A model generated the notes under the pieces. That model searched no databases, was not told the DNA's origin, and worked only from the letters and a program-made list of their open reading frames with translations. The position numbers were made by a program, and so were the translations under genes. Below, in pieces: positions 1 to 6,845 of a DNA stretch of 20,048 bases (positions within the stretch are counted from its first letter, which is position 1; each line of letters begins with the position of its first letter). Origin of the DNA: CAJQQY01 sp964352225 (GTDB lineage Bacteria > Bacteroidota > Bacteroidia > Chitinophagales > Saprospiraceae); assembly GCA_964352225.1 (NCBI GenBank), contig CAYGRM010000087.1, positions 1-20,048 of the forward strand, given 5' to 3'.

Positions 1-170
1 ACTTGCGACATTTATTTCAAAGCAAAGAGCTTTTGGCTTCGCAAATTTCATCAATTCATAATTTGAGTTTTTATCTATGGCTAGTCGGTGAAGCACGACA
101 ACATATTATCGAAGGAGATTTTTATGAATGGAAAAAAGCAATAGTTCCAAATTTGACTCGAAGACTTTAA
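1..170 (+). CDS. tgt: Queuine tRNA-ribosyltransferase, C-terminal end (partial)
   Basis: Read in the frame that starts at base 3, this stretch encodes the last 55 residues of a protein whose start lies outside the window. It begins LRHLFQSKELLASQISSIHN and continues with an FYLWLV segment and a GDFYEW segment before the TAA at 168-170. The RHLF...IHNL.FYL pattern is the C-terminal signature of bacterial Tgt, which exchanges guanine-34 for the queuosine precursor preQ1 in tRNAs for Asp, Asn, His and Tyr. The catalytic aspartates and the zinc site are not in the visible part, although the His of the family's C-terminal IHN motif is present. The next gene is an LptF/LptG permease, a common neighbour of tgt in Bacteroidota. 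The assignment rests on about 55 residues, but the match to the family end is distinctive. Confidence 0.85.
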   Translation, partial: LRHLFQSKELLASQISSIHNLSFYLWLVGEARQHIIEGDFYEWKKAIVPNLTRRL

Positions 171-172
171 AA

Positions 173-280
173 ATAAGTGATGATTATTATTGATGAGTTT
201 CCTGACTCAGGATATCTTAAGGAAATGTTTATTTTTGAAAAAGGGAAAATTATTATTTACACTCATCGTTCATCACTTAT
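173..280. repeat. Long imperfect inverted repeat between tgt and the LptF/LptG gene
   Basis: ATAAGTGATGA at 173-183 is matched exactly by TCATCACTTAT at 270-280. Inside it GATGAGT (192-198) pairs with ACTCATC (261-267). The enclosed part also holds the short palindrome CCTGACTCAGG (203-213). RNA from here could fold into a long interrupted stem. There is no T-run directly after the outer arm, so it is not a standard terminator. A processing or stability element in the tgt-lptF transcript is possible. Confidence 0.5.
230..237 (+). promoter_or_regulatory. Possible -7 box ahead of the LptF/LptG gene
   Basis: TATTTTTG fits the Bacteroidota -7 consensus TAnnTTTG and lies 73 bases before the ATG of the permease gene. 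No TTG is found about 20 bases upstream, so this is a half-match only and the gene may simply be co-transcribed with tgt. Confidence 0.25.
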
Positions 281-310
281 CACCAAAAAGTAACTTACCA
301 TTAAAAGCGT

Positions 311-1402
311 ATGTTAAAAAAACTCGATTCGTATATCATTAAAAAATTCTTATCCACCTTCTTTTTTACGGTGCTGATTATCACGATGATCTCTATTATC
401 ATTGATTTTAGTGATAAAGTAGAGGATTTCATTGAGGAGGAAGATATCACCATGAAAATGATTATTGTCGATTATTATTTCAATTGGATATTGTGGATTA
501 ATGGCCTTTTATTTCCACTAGGTGTTTTGATTGCAGTTGTGTTTTTTACATCGCGCATGGCTTTTAATTCTGAGATTATTTCCATTTTTAATGCAGGAAT
601 TAGTTTTGGTAGATTAATGGTTCCTTATTTAGTGGCTGGAGGATTTTTAACAATATTACATTTAATTGGGAATCACTATGTCATCCCAAGAGCTAATGAA
701 ACTCATTACAATTTTCAGCATAAATATATATATAAGCATAGTCAAAAAGTAAATGATGCGAATATGCATCTGTTCGTGGGGCCGAATAAAAAAGTCTATG
801 TTGAAAAATATTTTAAAAGAGATACCTCTGCCCGAAATCTTCGAATAGAAAAATTTGAAAACCATCAGCTAACCTACCTTTTCAAAGCAGGAATAGCCAA
901 ATGGATGGGGCCACCCAACAAATGGAAATTTAAAAACTATGAAGTCCGAACTTTCAACGAAAATCGAGAATCACTTGTAATTGAAGAGGGAACAGAATTA
1001 GATACCACGCTCAATTTGACTCATCTTGATTTCATCTATTATAATGAAGATAAAGAAATGATGACTACTCCCCATCTTTTAGCATTTATGGAAACTCGCA
1101 GGCAAAAGGGGAAAGGTAATTTGAAAAAATATGAAACTGAATTGCATCGAAGAACTGCTGAACCGTTTACGATTCTGATTTTGACTATTATCGGATTGGC
1201 GGTGGCCGCAAGAAAAGTACGTGGAGGCATGGGATTACATTTAGCAATTGGAGTAGGAATAGGAGCACTATATATTTTTCTTTCTAAATTTTCCATCACT
1301 TTTGCGACCAACGAAACTTTACCTCCTATGTTAGGCGTTTGGATGCCAAATATCATCTTTTTTATAGTAGCTGTCTATTTAGTTTCTAAGGCTCAAAAAT
1401 AG
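311..1402 (+). CDS. LptF/LptG (YjgP/YjgQ) family permease
   Basis: This is an inner-membrane permease subunit of the lipopolysaccharide export machine. In the well-studied Lpt system LptF and LptG work with the LptB ATPase to extract LPS from the inner membrane and pass it to LptC/LptA. The 363 residues, the usual length, show three N-terminal membrane segments (about 12-33, 57-80, 98-120), a soluble periplasmic middle part (about 130-280) expected to form the beta-jellyroll, and three C-terminal segments (about 285-301, 307-330, 339-360). The RRTAEPF motif entering segment 4 is typical of the family. Bacteroidota permeases cannot be safely sorted into LptF or LptG by eye, so no symbol is given. 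It follows tgt by 140 bases and ends at a strong terminator. The ATG lies in an A-rich context without a Shine-Dalgarno sequence. Confidence 0.9.
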   Translation: MLKKLDSYIIKKFLSTFFFTVLIITMISIIIDFSDKVEDFIEEEDITMKMIIVDYYFNWILWINGLLFPLGVLIAVVFFTSRMAFNSEIISIFNAGISFGRLMVPYLVAGGFLTILHLIGNHYVIPRANETHYNFQHKYIYKHSQKVNDANMHLFVGPNKKVYVEKYFKRDTSARNLRIEKFENHQLTYLFKAGIAKWMGPPNKWKFKNYEVRTFNENRESLVIEEGTELDTTLNLTHLDFIYYNEDKEMMTTPHLLAFMETRRQKGKGNLKKYETELHRRTAEPFTILILTIIGLAVAARKVRGGMGLHLAIGVGIGALYIFLSKFSITFATNETLPPMLGVWMPNIIFFIVAVYLVSKAQK

Positions 1403-1432
1403 ATTCCTTCCTTTGATTTTATCCTAAAATTG

Positions 1433-1476
1433 GAAGAGATGTTATGCTTAATTGGATAACATCTCTTCTCATTTTT
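1433..1476 (+). terminator. Rho-independent terminator after the LptF/LptG gene
   Basis: A perfect 13-bp stem, GAAGAGATGTTAT (1433-1445) with ATAACATCTCTTC (1456-1468), has a 10-base loop and is followed by TCATTTTT. It starts 30 bases after the permease stop codon. Confidence 0.85.
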
Positions 1477-1651
1477 AAAAACAGCTATGTTTTGTTTAGA
1501 AAATTTTCAAAAAATATTGAAACTTCAAAAAAACAATTTAATTTTCAATTTTTTTTGAAAATTAAATAAGTTTAATAAGATTTGTAATGTCGATGCAAAA
1601 TACTGATTATCAATGTTTTAAGGATATATAAAATGTTAATTTGAGAAAATA

Positions 1652-1665
1652 GTCCCCTAGGAGAC
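1652..1665. promoter_or_regulatory. Near-palindrome upstream of the sigma factor promoter
   Basis: GTCCCCTAGGAGAC is a 14-base palindrome with one mismatched pair, centred on CCTAGG, 20 bases before the -35-like TTTG at 1686. It could be an operator for the sigma gene. It could also be a small hairpin followed by TTCTTTTTG. No regulator can be named. Confidence 0.3.
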
Positions 1666-1685
1666 TTCTTTTTGTTTAATATAAA

Positions 1686-1717
1686 TTTGTGTTTTGTTTA
1701 ACTATTCTGTAAATTTG
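1686..1717 (+). promoter_or_regulatory. Bacteroidota-type promoter of the ECF sigma factor gene
   Basis: TTTG at 1686-1689 and TAAATTTG at 1710-1717 are separated by 20 bases, an exact match to the TTTG-N(about 20)-TAnnTTTG promoter of this phylum. Transcription would begin near 1724, giving a leader of about 40 bases. Confidence 0.6.
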
Positions 1718-1767
1718 AACCATATTTAAACAATACATTTTAAATTACTCTCTAAAACATATTTAAC

Positions 1768-2301
1768 ATGTCAACAATAGAATTTAACGGTCGATACGAG
1801 GGAATGTCAAAGTTACTTCACTCTTTTGCCTACAACCTCACTAAAAATACTGAGGATGCAAAAGACCTTTATCAAGAGACATCTTTCCGCGCGTTGACAA
1901 ACAGAGACAAATTTCGTCCAGGTACAAATTTCAAAGCATGGTTGTTTACAATCATGAAAAATATATTCATCAATAATTATCGTAAAAAGATGCGAGCGAA
2001 TACAATTATGGACTCGACTGATAACGATTACTATATTAATTCTGGTAATGTTGTAATTTCTAACAAAGCTGAAAGCAACATTATGATGGATGAATTAACA
2101 GAAATGATTGATGGGATGGAAGATGGAATTCGAATTCCATTCATGATGCATTACGAAGGTTTCAAATATCAAGAAATTGCAGATGAATTAGATTTACCTC
2201 TTGGTACGGTTAAAAGTCGAATCTTTTTTGCTCGAAAAGAGATGAAAGAATTGATTGGCAAGCGATACGAGAATGTGGCAGCTTTAAGAGAAAGAAACTA
2301 A
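1768..2301 (+). CDS. RNA polymerase ECF-type sigma factor
   Basis: This is a 177-residue sigma-70 family protein with only regions 2 and 4, the ECF layout. Region 2 spans about residues 14-77, with the DAKDLYQETSFRAL core-binding helix and the FKAWLFTIMKN motif for -10 recognition. Region 4 spans about 106-162, with a helix-turn-helix GFKYQEIADELDLPLGTVKS that reads the -35 element. The two are joined by a linker of about 30 residues. It stands alone, with its own promoter and terminator and no anti-sigma gene beside it, unlike the second ECF gene at 11070. The type with an EIADELDLPLGTVKSRIFFAR ending is common in Bacteroidota. One such ECF factor, SigP of Porphyromonas gingivalis, acts with PorX in type IX secretion control. 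Whether this protein is its counterpart cannot be told here. Confidence 0.9.
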   Translation: MSTIEFNGRYEGMSKLLHSFAYNLTKNTEDAKDLYQETSFRALTNRDKFRPGTNFKAWLFTIMKNIFINNYRKKMRANTIMDSTDNDYYINSGNVVISNKAESNIMMDELTEMIDGMEDGIRIPFMMHYEGFKYQEIADELDLPLGTVKSRIFFARKEMKELIGKRYENVAALRERN

Positions 2302-2340
2302 GTAAAGTATTTTATTAAAAAAATATCAAATTTTTAAAAG

Positions 2341-2380
2341 GAAGGCGGCAAATGCAAATTTGTCGCCTTCTCTATTTTTT
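2341..2380 (+). terminator. Terminator after the first ECF sigma factor
   Basis: GAAGGCGGCAAAT (2341-2353) pairs with ATTTGTCGCCTTC (2358-2370), with one G-U pair and the tetraloop GCAA. TCTATTTTTT follows. It separates the sigma gene from the mutY operon. Confidence 0.9.
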
Positions 2381-2427
2381 CGTAATTATGTTTTTGGAAA
2401 AATAAAAACGTATTTCAAAATAAATAA

Positions 2428-3519
2428 ATGGACAAACAGTTCTTCACCAAACAACTTTTAAAATGGGCAAAAAGCATAGATCGTCCCATGCCTTGGAAAG
2501 GTGAAAAAAATCCATATCTAATTTGGTTATCAGAAATCATTTTGCAACAAACTCGAGTTGAACAAGGCCTACCTTATTTTTTAAAATTCAAAGAAAGATA
2601 TCCAACTGTTCACGACTTGGCCAATGCGCCAGAAGATGAAGTGATGAAATTATGGGAGGGGTTAGGATATTATTCACGCGCTAGAAATTTACATTTTACA
2701 GCCAAAAATATCTCAAAAGAATTGGATGGTGAATTTCCCCAAACGTTGGAGGAAATTTTAAAATTAAAAGGCGTAGGAACTTATACCGCAGCTGCAATCG
2801 CCTCCTTCGCTTATGATTTACCCCATGCAGTTGTTGATGGAAACGTCTATCGGGTGCTTGCAAGATACTTTGGAATCGAAACGCCAATCGATTCTACTGA
2901 AGGGAAAAAAGAATTCACGACTCTAGCAAATACATTGTTAGAAAAAAAGAAAGCTGCCATTTATAACCAAGCAATTATGGATTTTGGAGCAATTCAATGC
3001 ACGCCAAAATTAACAGATTGTAAGAATTGTTTTTTGAAAAAAAACTGCTACGCTTTCCAAAATGGCAAAGTCTATAATCTTCCGGTAAAGTCTAAAAAAA
3101 TAAAAAAACAAACTCGATATTTTAATTATCTAGTGCTTAATTCGAATGGAAGTGTTTGGCTTCAAAAAAGAACACAGAAAGATATTTGGCAAAACCTTTA
3201 TGAGTTTCCTTTGATTGAAACAGAAGCTCTTATCAAAAAAGATGTGCTTTCAAAAAATGAAATTTGGAACGATTTAATGGCTAACTTTGAGTTTGAAATA
3301 AAACACATTTCTACTCCTTTTCGACAGCAATTAACCCATCGAACGATCATTGCTACATTTTTAGAAATCGAACTTCCCAATAATTTTTCAAATAAAAAAA
3401 ATACTTATATCAAAGTAGATCGAGAAAACTTAAGTAAATTTGCCTTCCCTAAAATTATCGATTTGTATTTAAAAGATAATTCATTAAATTTATACTCAAT
3501 GCTCCAAGATTTGGAGTGA
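2428..3519 (+). CDS. mutY: A/G-specific adenine DNA glycosylase MutY
   Basis: MutY removes adenine paired with 8-oxoguanine, preventing G:C to T:A mutations. The 363-residue protein has the full set of marks. The catalytic Glu36 lies in SEIILQQTRVE, a helix-hairpin-helix LKGVGTYTAAAIASFA spans about 113-128, and the catalytic Asp137 lies in VVDGNVYRVLAR. The 4Fe-4S ligands are Cys191, 198, 201 and 207, with the regular 6-2-5 spacing. The region from about 230 is the NUDIX-like domain that senses 8-oxoG and is more divergent. Length is normal. It is the first gene of a run with ssb (36 bases downstream), gldE and gldD, an order conserved in many Bacteroidota. Its ATG follows an A-rich leader, and no clear promoter box is seen between the upstream terminator and the start. 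Confidence 0.95.
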   Translation: MDKQFFTKQLLKWAKSIDRPMPWKGEKNPYLIWLSEIILQQTRVEQGLPYFLKFKERYPTVHDLANAPEDEVMKLWEGLGYYSRARNLHFTAKNISKELDGEFPQTLEEILKLKGVGTYTAAAIASFAYDLPHAVVDGNVYRVLARYFGIETPIDSTEGKKEFTTLANTLLEKKKAAIYNQAIMDFGAIQCTPKLTDCKNCFLKKNCYAFQNGKVYNLPVKSKKIKKQTRYFNYLVLNSNGSVWLQKRTQKDIWQNLYEFPLIETEALIKKDVLSKNEIWNDLMANFEFEIKHISTPFRQQLTHRTIIATFLEIELPNNFSNKKNTYIKVDRENLSKFAFPKIIDLYLKDNSLNLYSMLQDLE

Positions 3520-3555
3520 GAAAACTAAATTTTTTTATCACAAAAAACGCACATC

Positions 3556-4023
3556 ATGATTAACAAAGTCATCTTAGTCGGCAACCTTGGAAAAGATCCA
3601 GAGGTTCGACATTTCGAAGGGAATTCTTCTGTAGCTTCTTTTTCGGTTGCTACAAGTGAATCTTATACAGACAAAACTACCAACGAGCGAAAAACTCAAA
3701 CGGAGTGGCACAATGTAGTAATGTGGAATGGTTTGGCAGGAGTAGCAGAAAAGTATTTAAAAAAAGGAAGCCAAGTATATATTGAAGGAAAATTGACGAC
3801 TCGAAAATGGCAAGATAAGGATGGAAATGATCGATATACAACTGAGGTCGTAGCAAGAACAATGAAGATGCTTGGGAGTAGAGAGGGAGGAAGCAGTTAC
3901 AATATGCCATCAGGATCTGATTCATCTACTCAGGTTGCTAAAGAACCTGCTTCGAGAGATACACCAGTACAAGCGCCTGCTGAAAGAATTGCAGATGCAC
4001 CAGATGATGATTTACCATTTTAG
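3556..4023 (+). CDS. ssb: Single-stranded DNA-binding protein
   Basis: SSB coats single-stranded DNA during replication, repair and recombination and recruits partner proteins through its tail. The N-terminal OB fold covers about residues 1-108. It starts MINKVILVGNLGKDPEVR and contains the TEWHNVVMWNGLA and YIEGKLTTRKWQDKDG segments, all standard for the family. A Ser/Gln/Pro-rich linker leads to the acidic tip DDDLPF, the protein-docking end of SSB. At 155 residues the protein is of usual size. It lies between mutY and gldE in an order common to the phylum. A strong hairpin without a T-run follows the stop codon. It may lower or separate downstream expression, since SSB is needed in much larger amounts than GldE. 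Confidence 0.97.
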   Translation: MINKVILVGNLGKDPEVRHFEGNSSVASFSVATSESYTDKTTNERKTQTEWHNVVMWNGLAGVAEKYLKKGSQVYIEGKLTTRKWQDKDGNDRYTTEVVARTMKMLGSREGGSSYNMPSGSDSSTQVAKEPASRDTPVQAPAERIADAPDDDLPF

Positions 4024-4040
4024 AAAATGAAATCTTAGAT

Positions 4041-4075
4041 TTTCGGTAGGTTCTTTTCAAAAGAATCTACCGAAA
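4041..4075. repeat. Perfect-pairing hairpin between ssb and gldE
   Basis: A 17-base arm (4041-4057, beginning TTTCGGTAGG) pairs with 4059-4075 (ending CTACCGAAA) with one G-U pair and a single base between the arms, so the real loop is about 3-5 bases. It begins 17 bases after the ssb stop and ends 18 bases before the gldE start. The following DNA is A-rich on the plus strand, so it does not look like a rho-independent terminator. It may be an mRNA 3'-end stabiliser or an attenuating block within the operon. Confidence 0.6.
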
Positions 4076-4093
4076 CATAAAAAATAAAAAAAA

Positions 4094-5530
4094 TTGGATT
4101 CCATACCAGGAACATTATTTTCATCTTTTTTTAATTCCTCTCTTTTGCTAGCGGATTTTCCTTTTTGGGAGATAAGTAGTGCTGCAATTTTTATAATCAT
4201 CTTATTAATGTGTTCGGCTTTGATTTCAGGATCAGAGGTAGCTTTCTTTTCGTTGTCCCCAAATGATATTGATGATTTAAAGCAAGATAATAGTAAAACG
4301 TCTCAACGTATTATTAAGCTCAAAGAGATGCCTAGGACTTTGCTAGCAACTATTTTGATTAGCAATAATTTTATCAATATTGGGATTGTAGTTTTATCCG
4401 ATTTTGTTTTAGGTAAAGTGATGCCTACCGAAACTTTTACTAATTGGGCAATACAAATTGGAGCCGCAGATTATTTATCATTTCTTCCATTTTTAGATCC
4501 GACGAATGCTGACATTGCCTGGCTCGTAGAGAATTTAATCAAGGTAGTTGGAGTGGTTTTCCTTTTAGTGTTATTTGGAGAAGTCGCACCTAAGGTTTAC
4601 GCAAATTTAAATAATGTGAAACTGGCAAAAATGATGTCAGGGTCATTGACTGCTTTAAATAGATTCTTTTCTCCAGGAAGCAAAGTATTGGTTAGTTGGA
4701 CCAATGCTATTGAGTCTAGACTAGAAACCAGAGCACAACAAGCTAGTCTGATGAGTAAAGAAGACATTGATGAGGCAATTGAATTAACTGTACGAAATGA
4801 TGATAATGCGGAAGAAGAAGTTGATATTTTAAAAAGTATTCTCAAGTTTGGAGATGTTACCGTAAAACAAATAATGTGCTCCCGAGTAGATGTAATTGCA
4901 GTAGAGTTTCGGACTGGATTTAAAGAAGTTTTAAAATTAGCTCGCAGAGTTAGTTTTTCTCGAATTCCAGTTTTTGATGATGACTTTGATAATATTACAG
5001 GGATTTTATACATCAAAGATTTGATTGGACATGTGGATGATGGAGATGATTTTGAGTGGCAAGCATTAATTAGAACTGACTTATTGTATATACCTGAGTC
5101 AAAGAAGATTAGTGATTTGCTCAAGGAGTTTCAACAACAAAAATTGCACATGGCAATGGTAGTGGATGAATATGGAGGAAGCTCAGGGATCGTAACCTTA
5201 GAAGATGTTTTGGAAGAAGTAATCGGTGAGATCAAAGATGAGTTTGATGATTTATCTGAGATTGAGTTTACTAAAAAAGACGAACATAACTATATTTTTG
5301 AAGGAAAAACCTTACTTAATGATATGTGCCGTGTGATGGATTTAGAAACTACGACTTTCGATGAAGCCAAAGGTGATGCAGATACTATTGCAGGATTGAT
5401 GCTTGAGTTATTTGGGCATATCCCAAAAATCAATGCAGAGTCATCATACAATCAATATCGATTTAAAATCGTTTCTGTTAATAAACGACGAATCAAGCAA
5501 GTCCAAGTTACCTTACCAATTAAGACATAA
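4094..5530 (+). CDS. gldE: Gliding motility-associated protein GldE (CNNM/CorC-type CBS membrane protein)
   Basis: GldE is a membrane protein of the hemolysin C/CorC family that in Flavobacterium johnsoniae assists gliding and is linked functionally with GldD. The start is a TTG at 4094. The first downstream ATG lies inside the first membrane helix, so the TTG is preferred. The N-terminal DUF21/CNNM membrane domain (about 28-200) has hydrophobic segments near 29-52, 83-106 and 146-165, including LISGSEVAFFSLSPNDI. Two CBS domains follow (about 262-316 and 327-385, the latter with MAMVVDEYGGSSGIVTLEDVLEE). A C-terminal CorC/HlyC domain covers about 398-475. Length, 478 residues, is a little longer than many GldE proteins. 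gldD begins 12 bases later and the two are surely co-transcribed. In related proteins the fold is tied to divalent cation transport. Whether GldE moves ions is not shown. Confidence 0.92.
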   Translation: MDSIPGTLFSSFFNSSLLLADFPFWEISSAAIFIIILLMCSALISGSEVAFFSLSPNDIDDLKQDNSKTSQRIIKLKEMPRTLLATILISNNFINIGIVVLSDFVLGKVMPTETFTNWAIQIGAADYLSFLPFLDPTNADIAWLVENLIKVVGVVFLLVLFGEVAPKVYANLNNVKLAKMMSGSLTALNRFFSPGSKVLVSWTNAIESRLETRAQQASLMSKEDIDEAIELTVRNDDNAEEEVDILKSILKFGDVTVKQIMCSRVDVIAVEFRTGFKEVLKLARRVSFSRIPVFDDDFDNITGILYIKDLIGHVDDGDDFEWQALIRTDLLYIPESKKISDLLKEFQQQKLHMAMVVDEYGGSSGIVTLEDVLEEVIGEIKDEFDDLSEIEFTKKDEHNYIFEGKTLLNDMCRVMDLETTTFDEAKGDADTIAGLMLELFGHIPKINAESSYNQYRFKIVSVNKRRIKQVQVTLPIKT

Positions 5531-5542
5531 ATAAAATTTTTA

Positions 5543-6178
5543 ATGATCAAGATTATTAATAGAAAACAACGAAGCATTTTGTTATTTGTAGGATTTGCTT
5601 TCTTCTTTGCCTTTGGTTTCATGTGGCAAAGTTGTAGTGATGAACCAGTCATTACTCCTAAGCCAAGAGGGTTCCCAAAAGTAGTTTACCCTGAAAAATC
5701 TTATCAATCTTTCGAGGAAGGATATTGTGATTTTACTTTTGAATATCCTACATATGCAAAGATCGAAAAGTCCAATTCGTTCTTTGACGAAAGTCCTAAG
5801 CATGAATGTTGGTTTGATATTTCAATTCCTAATTTTAATGCAAAAATTCATTGCACTTATTCTCCCATCGACGAAAAAGAAACGGGTGAAAAATTAAGAG
5901 CAGATGCATTTGAGTTAGCTCATAAACACAATATCAAAGCAAAGTATATCGAAGAGATAAAAATTGATACAAAAAATGGAGCCAAAGGATTCGCGTTTAA
6001 TTTGGAAGGTGAAGTTGCTTCTCCATTCCAGTTTTATGTAACAGACGAGGAAAAACATTTTGTCAGAGGTTCGCTTTATTTTAATACGGAGGTAGCTCCA
6101 GATTCACTTGCTCCTATTTTTTCATTTGTCAAAAAGGATATTGAGCATATGATTAATACTTTGGAGTGGAAGGAATAA
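5543..6178 (+). CDS. gldD: Gliding motility lipoprotein GldD
   Basis: GldD is a lipoprotein essential for gliding in Flavobacterium johnsoniae and required for normal type IX secretion. The protein has a basic N-terminus, a hydrophobic stretch (about 12-28) and a lipidation cysteine at 31 within WQSC, a loose lipobox of the kind accepted in this phylum. The PKPRGFPKVVYPEKSYQSF segment just after the signal is characteristic of GldD, as is the later FEYPTYAKIEK. The 211 residues make a full-length protein with no frameshift. It directly follows gldE by 12 bases and is the last gene of the mutY-ssb-gldE-gldD run, closed by a bidirectional terminator. Its molecular function is unknown in the literature. 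Placement in the inner membrane facing the periplasm is inferred from the family. Confidence 0.92.
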   Translation: MIKIINRKQRSILLFVGFAFFFAFGFMWQSCSDEPVITPKPRGFPKVVYPEKSYQSFEEGYCDFTFEYPTYAKIEKSNSFFDESPKHECWFDISIPNFNAKIHCTYSPIDEKETGEKLRADAFELAHKHNIKAKYIEEIKIDTKNGAKGFAFNLEGEVASPFQFYVTDEEKHFVRGSLYFNTEVAPDSLAPIFSFVKKDIEHMINTLEWKE

Positions 6179-6193
6179 AGAAAATGAAGTCAA

Positions 6194-6234
6194 AAAAAGC
6201 GCAATTGAAAATTAATTCAACTGCGCTTTTTTTA
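6194..6234. terminator. Bidirectional terminator between gldD and the HAD gene
   Basis: An A-rich arm with core AAAGCGCAATTGAA pairs with TTCAACTGCGCTTT, with one A-C mismatch and a short loop. T-runs flank both sides on their respective strands. It serves the convergent gldD (+) and HAD (-) genes. Confidence 0.85.
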
Positions 6235-6251
6235 TTTTTTTGCAAAAAAAA

Positions 6252-6698
6252 TTACTCACCACTTTTATGGTCAAAAACTTCAATTTCTTTAGTTTTTACA
6301 ATTAAGTCAGTAAATTTTCCTTTGAATCGAGTTGCTTTTACGATATGATTATCAATCCAATGATAGTTTCCTCCCCGAGGTTTATCCATCAATAGTCCAT
6401 GATATTTGAAGTTATGTTTTTTCAGCCAGAACTCAGTTATCTCTCGATGTTCCTCCGTTCTTGAAGTAAAAAAAGTAATGATGTGACCTTCGTCATACCA
6501 TTTATTCAAAATTTGTAATGCATCAGGATATGGAAGTACAGTACCCATCCTTTCAGGTTCCTCATTTGGAACATCATCGCAAACCGTACCGTCAATGTCA
6601 ATTAAATAATTTTTCACACCATCAGCCAAAACAGGACTGATCAGTTCACCTTTTTCATTAAAGGTATCTTTTAATTCATGTTTATTATTTTCGCTCAT
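6252..6698 (-). CDS. HAD-superfamily phosphatase-like protein
   Basis: This is a 148-residue soluble protein with HAD-fold motifs. Motif I is DIDGT (Asp34 and Asp36) in NYLIDIDGTVCDDVPNEEPE. The motif II region is ITFFTSRTEEHREITE. A lysine follows in LLMDKPRGGNYHWIDN, whose Asp may serve as the metal-binding residue of motif IV. HAD proteins are mostly magnesium-dependent phosphatases. Similar short proteins in Bacteroidota have been labelled phosphoheptose isomerase or LNS2-like in databases, names the motifs do not justify. The substrate is unknown. There is no cap domain, which suggests a large or macromolecular phosphorylated substrate. This last point is inference. It lies downstream of the M23 gene on the same strand with a 147-base gap that contains its own -7-like box, so it probably has its own transcript. 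Confidence 0.75.
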   Translation of the reverse strand: MSENNKHELKDTFNEKGELISPVLADGVKNYLIDIDGTVCDDVPNEEPERMGTVLPYPDALQILNKWYDEGHIITFFTSRTEEHREITEFWLKKHNFKYHGLLMDKPRGGNYHWIDNHIVKATRFKGKFTDLIVKTKEIEVFDHKSGE

Positions 6699-6738
6699 GA
6701 TTTCAAATAGGTTAATATTTTACAATAGAATATATAAA

Positions 6739-6754
6739 TGGCAAAATTATGCCA
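6739..6754 (-). promoter_or_regulatory. -7 box within a palindrome upstream of the HAD gene
   Basis: On the minus strand TAATTTTG (6742-6749) fits TAnnTTTG. It sits inside TGGCAAAATTATGCCA, a 16-base palindrome with one mismatched pair, so an operator overlapping the promoter is possible. No TTG is seen at the expected -33 distance. Transcription would begin about 37 bases before the ATG. The 11-mer TGGCAAAATTA recurs upstream of cysS. Confidence 0.35.
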
Positions 6755-6845
6755 AGGGTAAATCTTGATCTAAAAGTTGATTTATTGATTTTATGATATA
6801 GTCAGTATCCTTGGTTAGGTAGGAAATGCAAAAGTATTGAAAACT

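Larger units (their letters stand above)
1403..1767. other. Intergenic region, LptF/LptG gene to ECF sigma factor
   Basis: No gene is seen in these 365 bases. They hold the permease terminator (1433-1476), then a very A+T-rich block (about 1500-1565) in which the arm TTTTTTGAAAATT (1551-1563) can pair with either 1502-1514 or, in part, 1524-1533. A 14-base near-palindrome (1652-1665) and the sigma gene promoter (1686-1717) follow. Confidence 0.7.

Noticed and set aside
1500..1565. A+T-rich block with alternative hairpins, considered as a riboswitch-like element
   Set aside because: It lies after the permease terminator and before the sigma promoter, so it is probably not in either mRNA leader. 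Pairing between runs of A and T is expected by chance.
4597..5124. A 175-codon minus-strand frame within gldE
   Set aside because: It lies wholly inside a well-supported gene and shows no family motifs. It is a shadow of gldE codon use.
6166..6348. A 60-codon frame overlapping the end of gldD
   Set aside because: It runs through the bidirectional terminator and into the 3' end of the opposite-strand HAD gene, so it is not a plausible gene.
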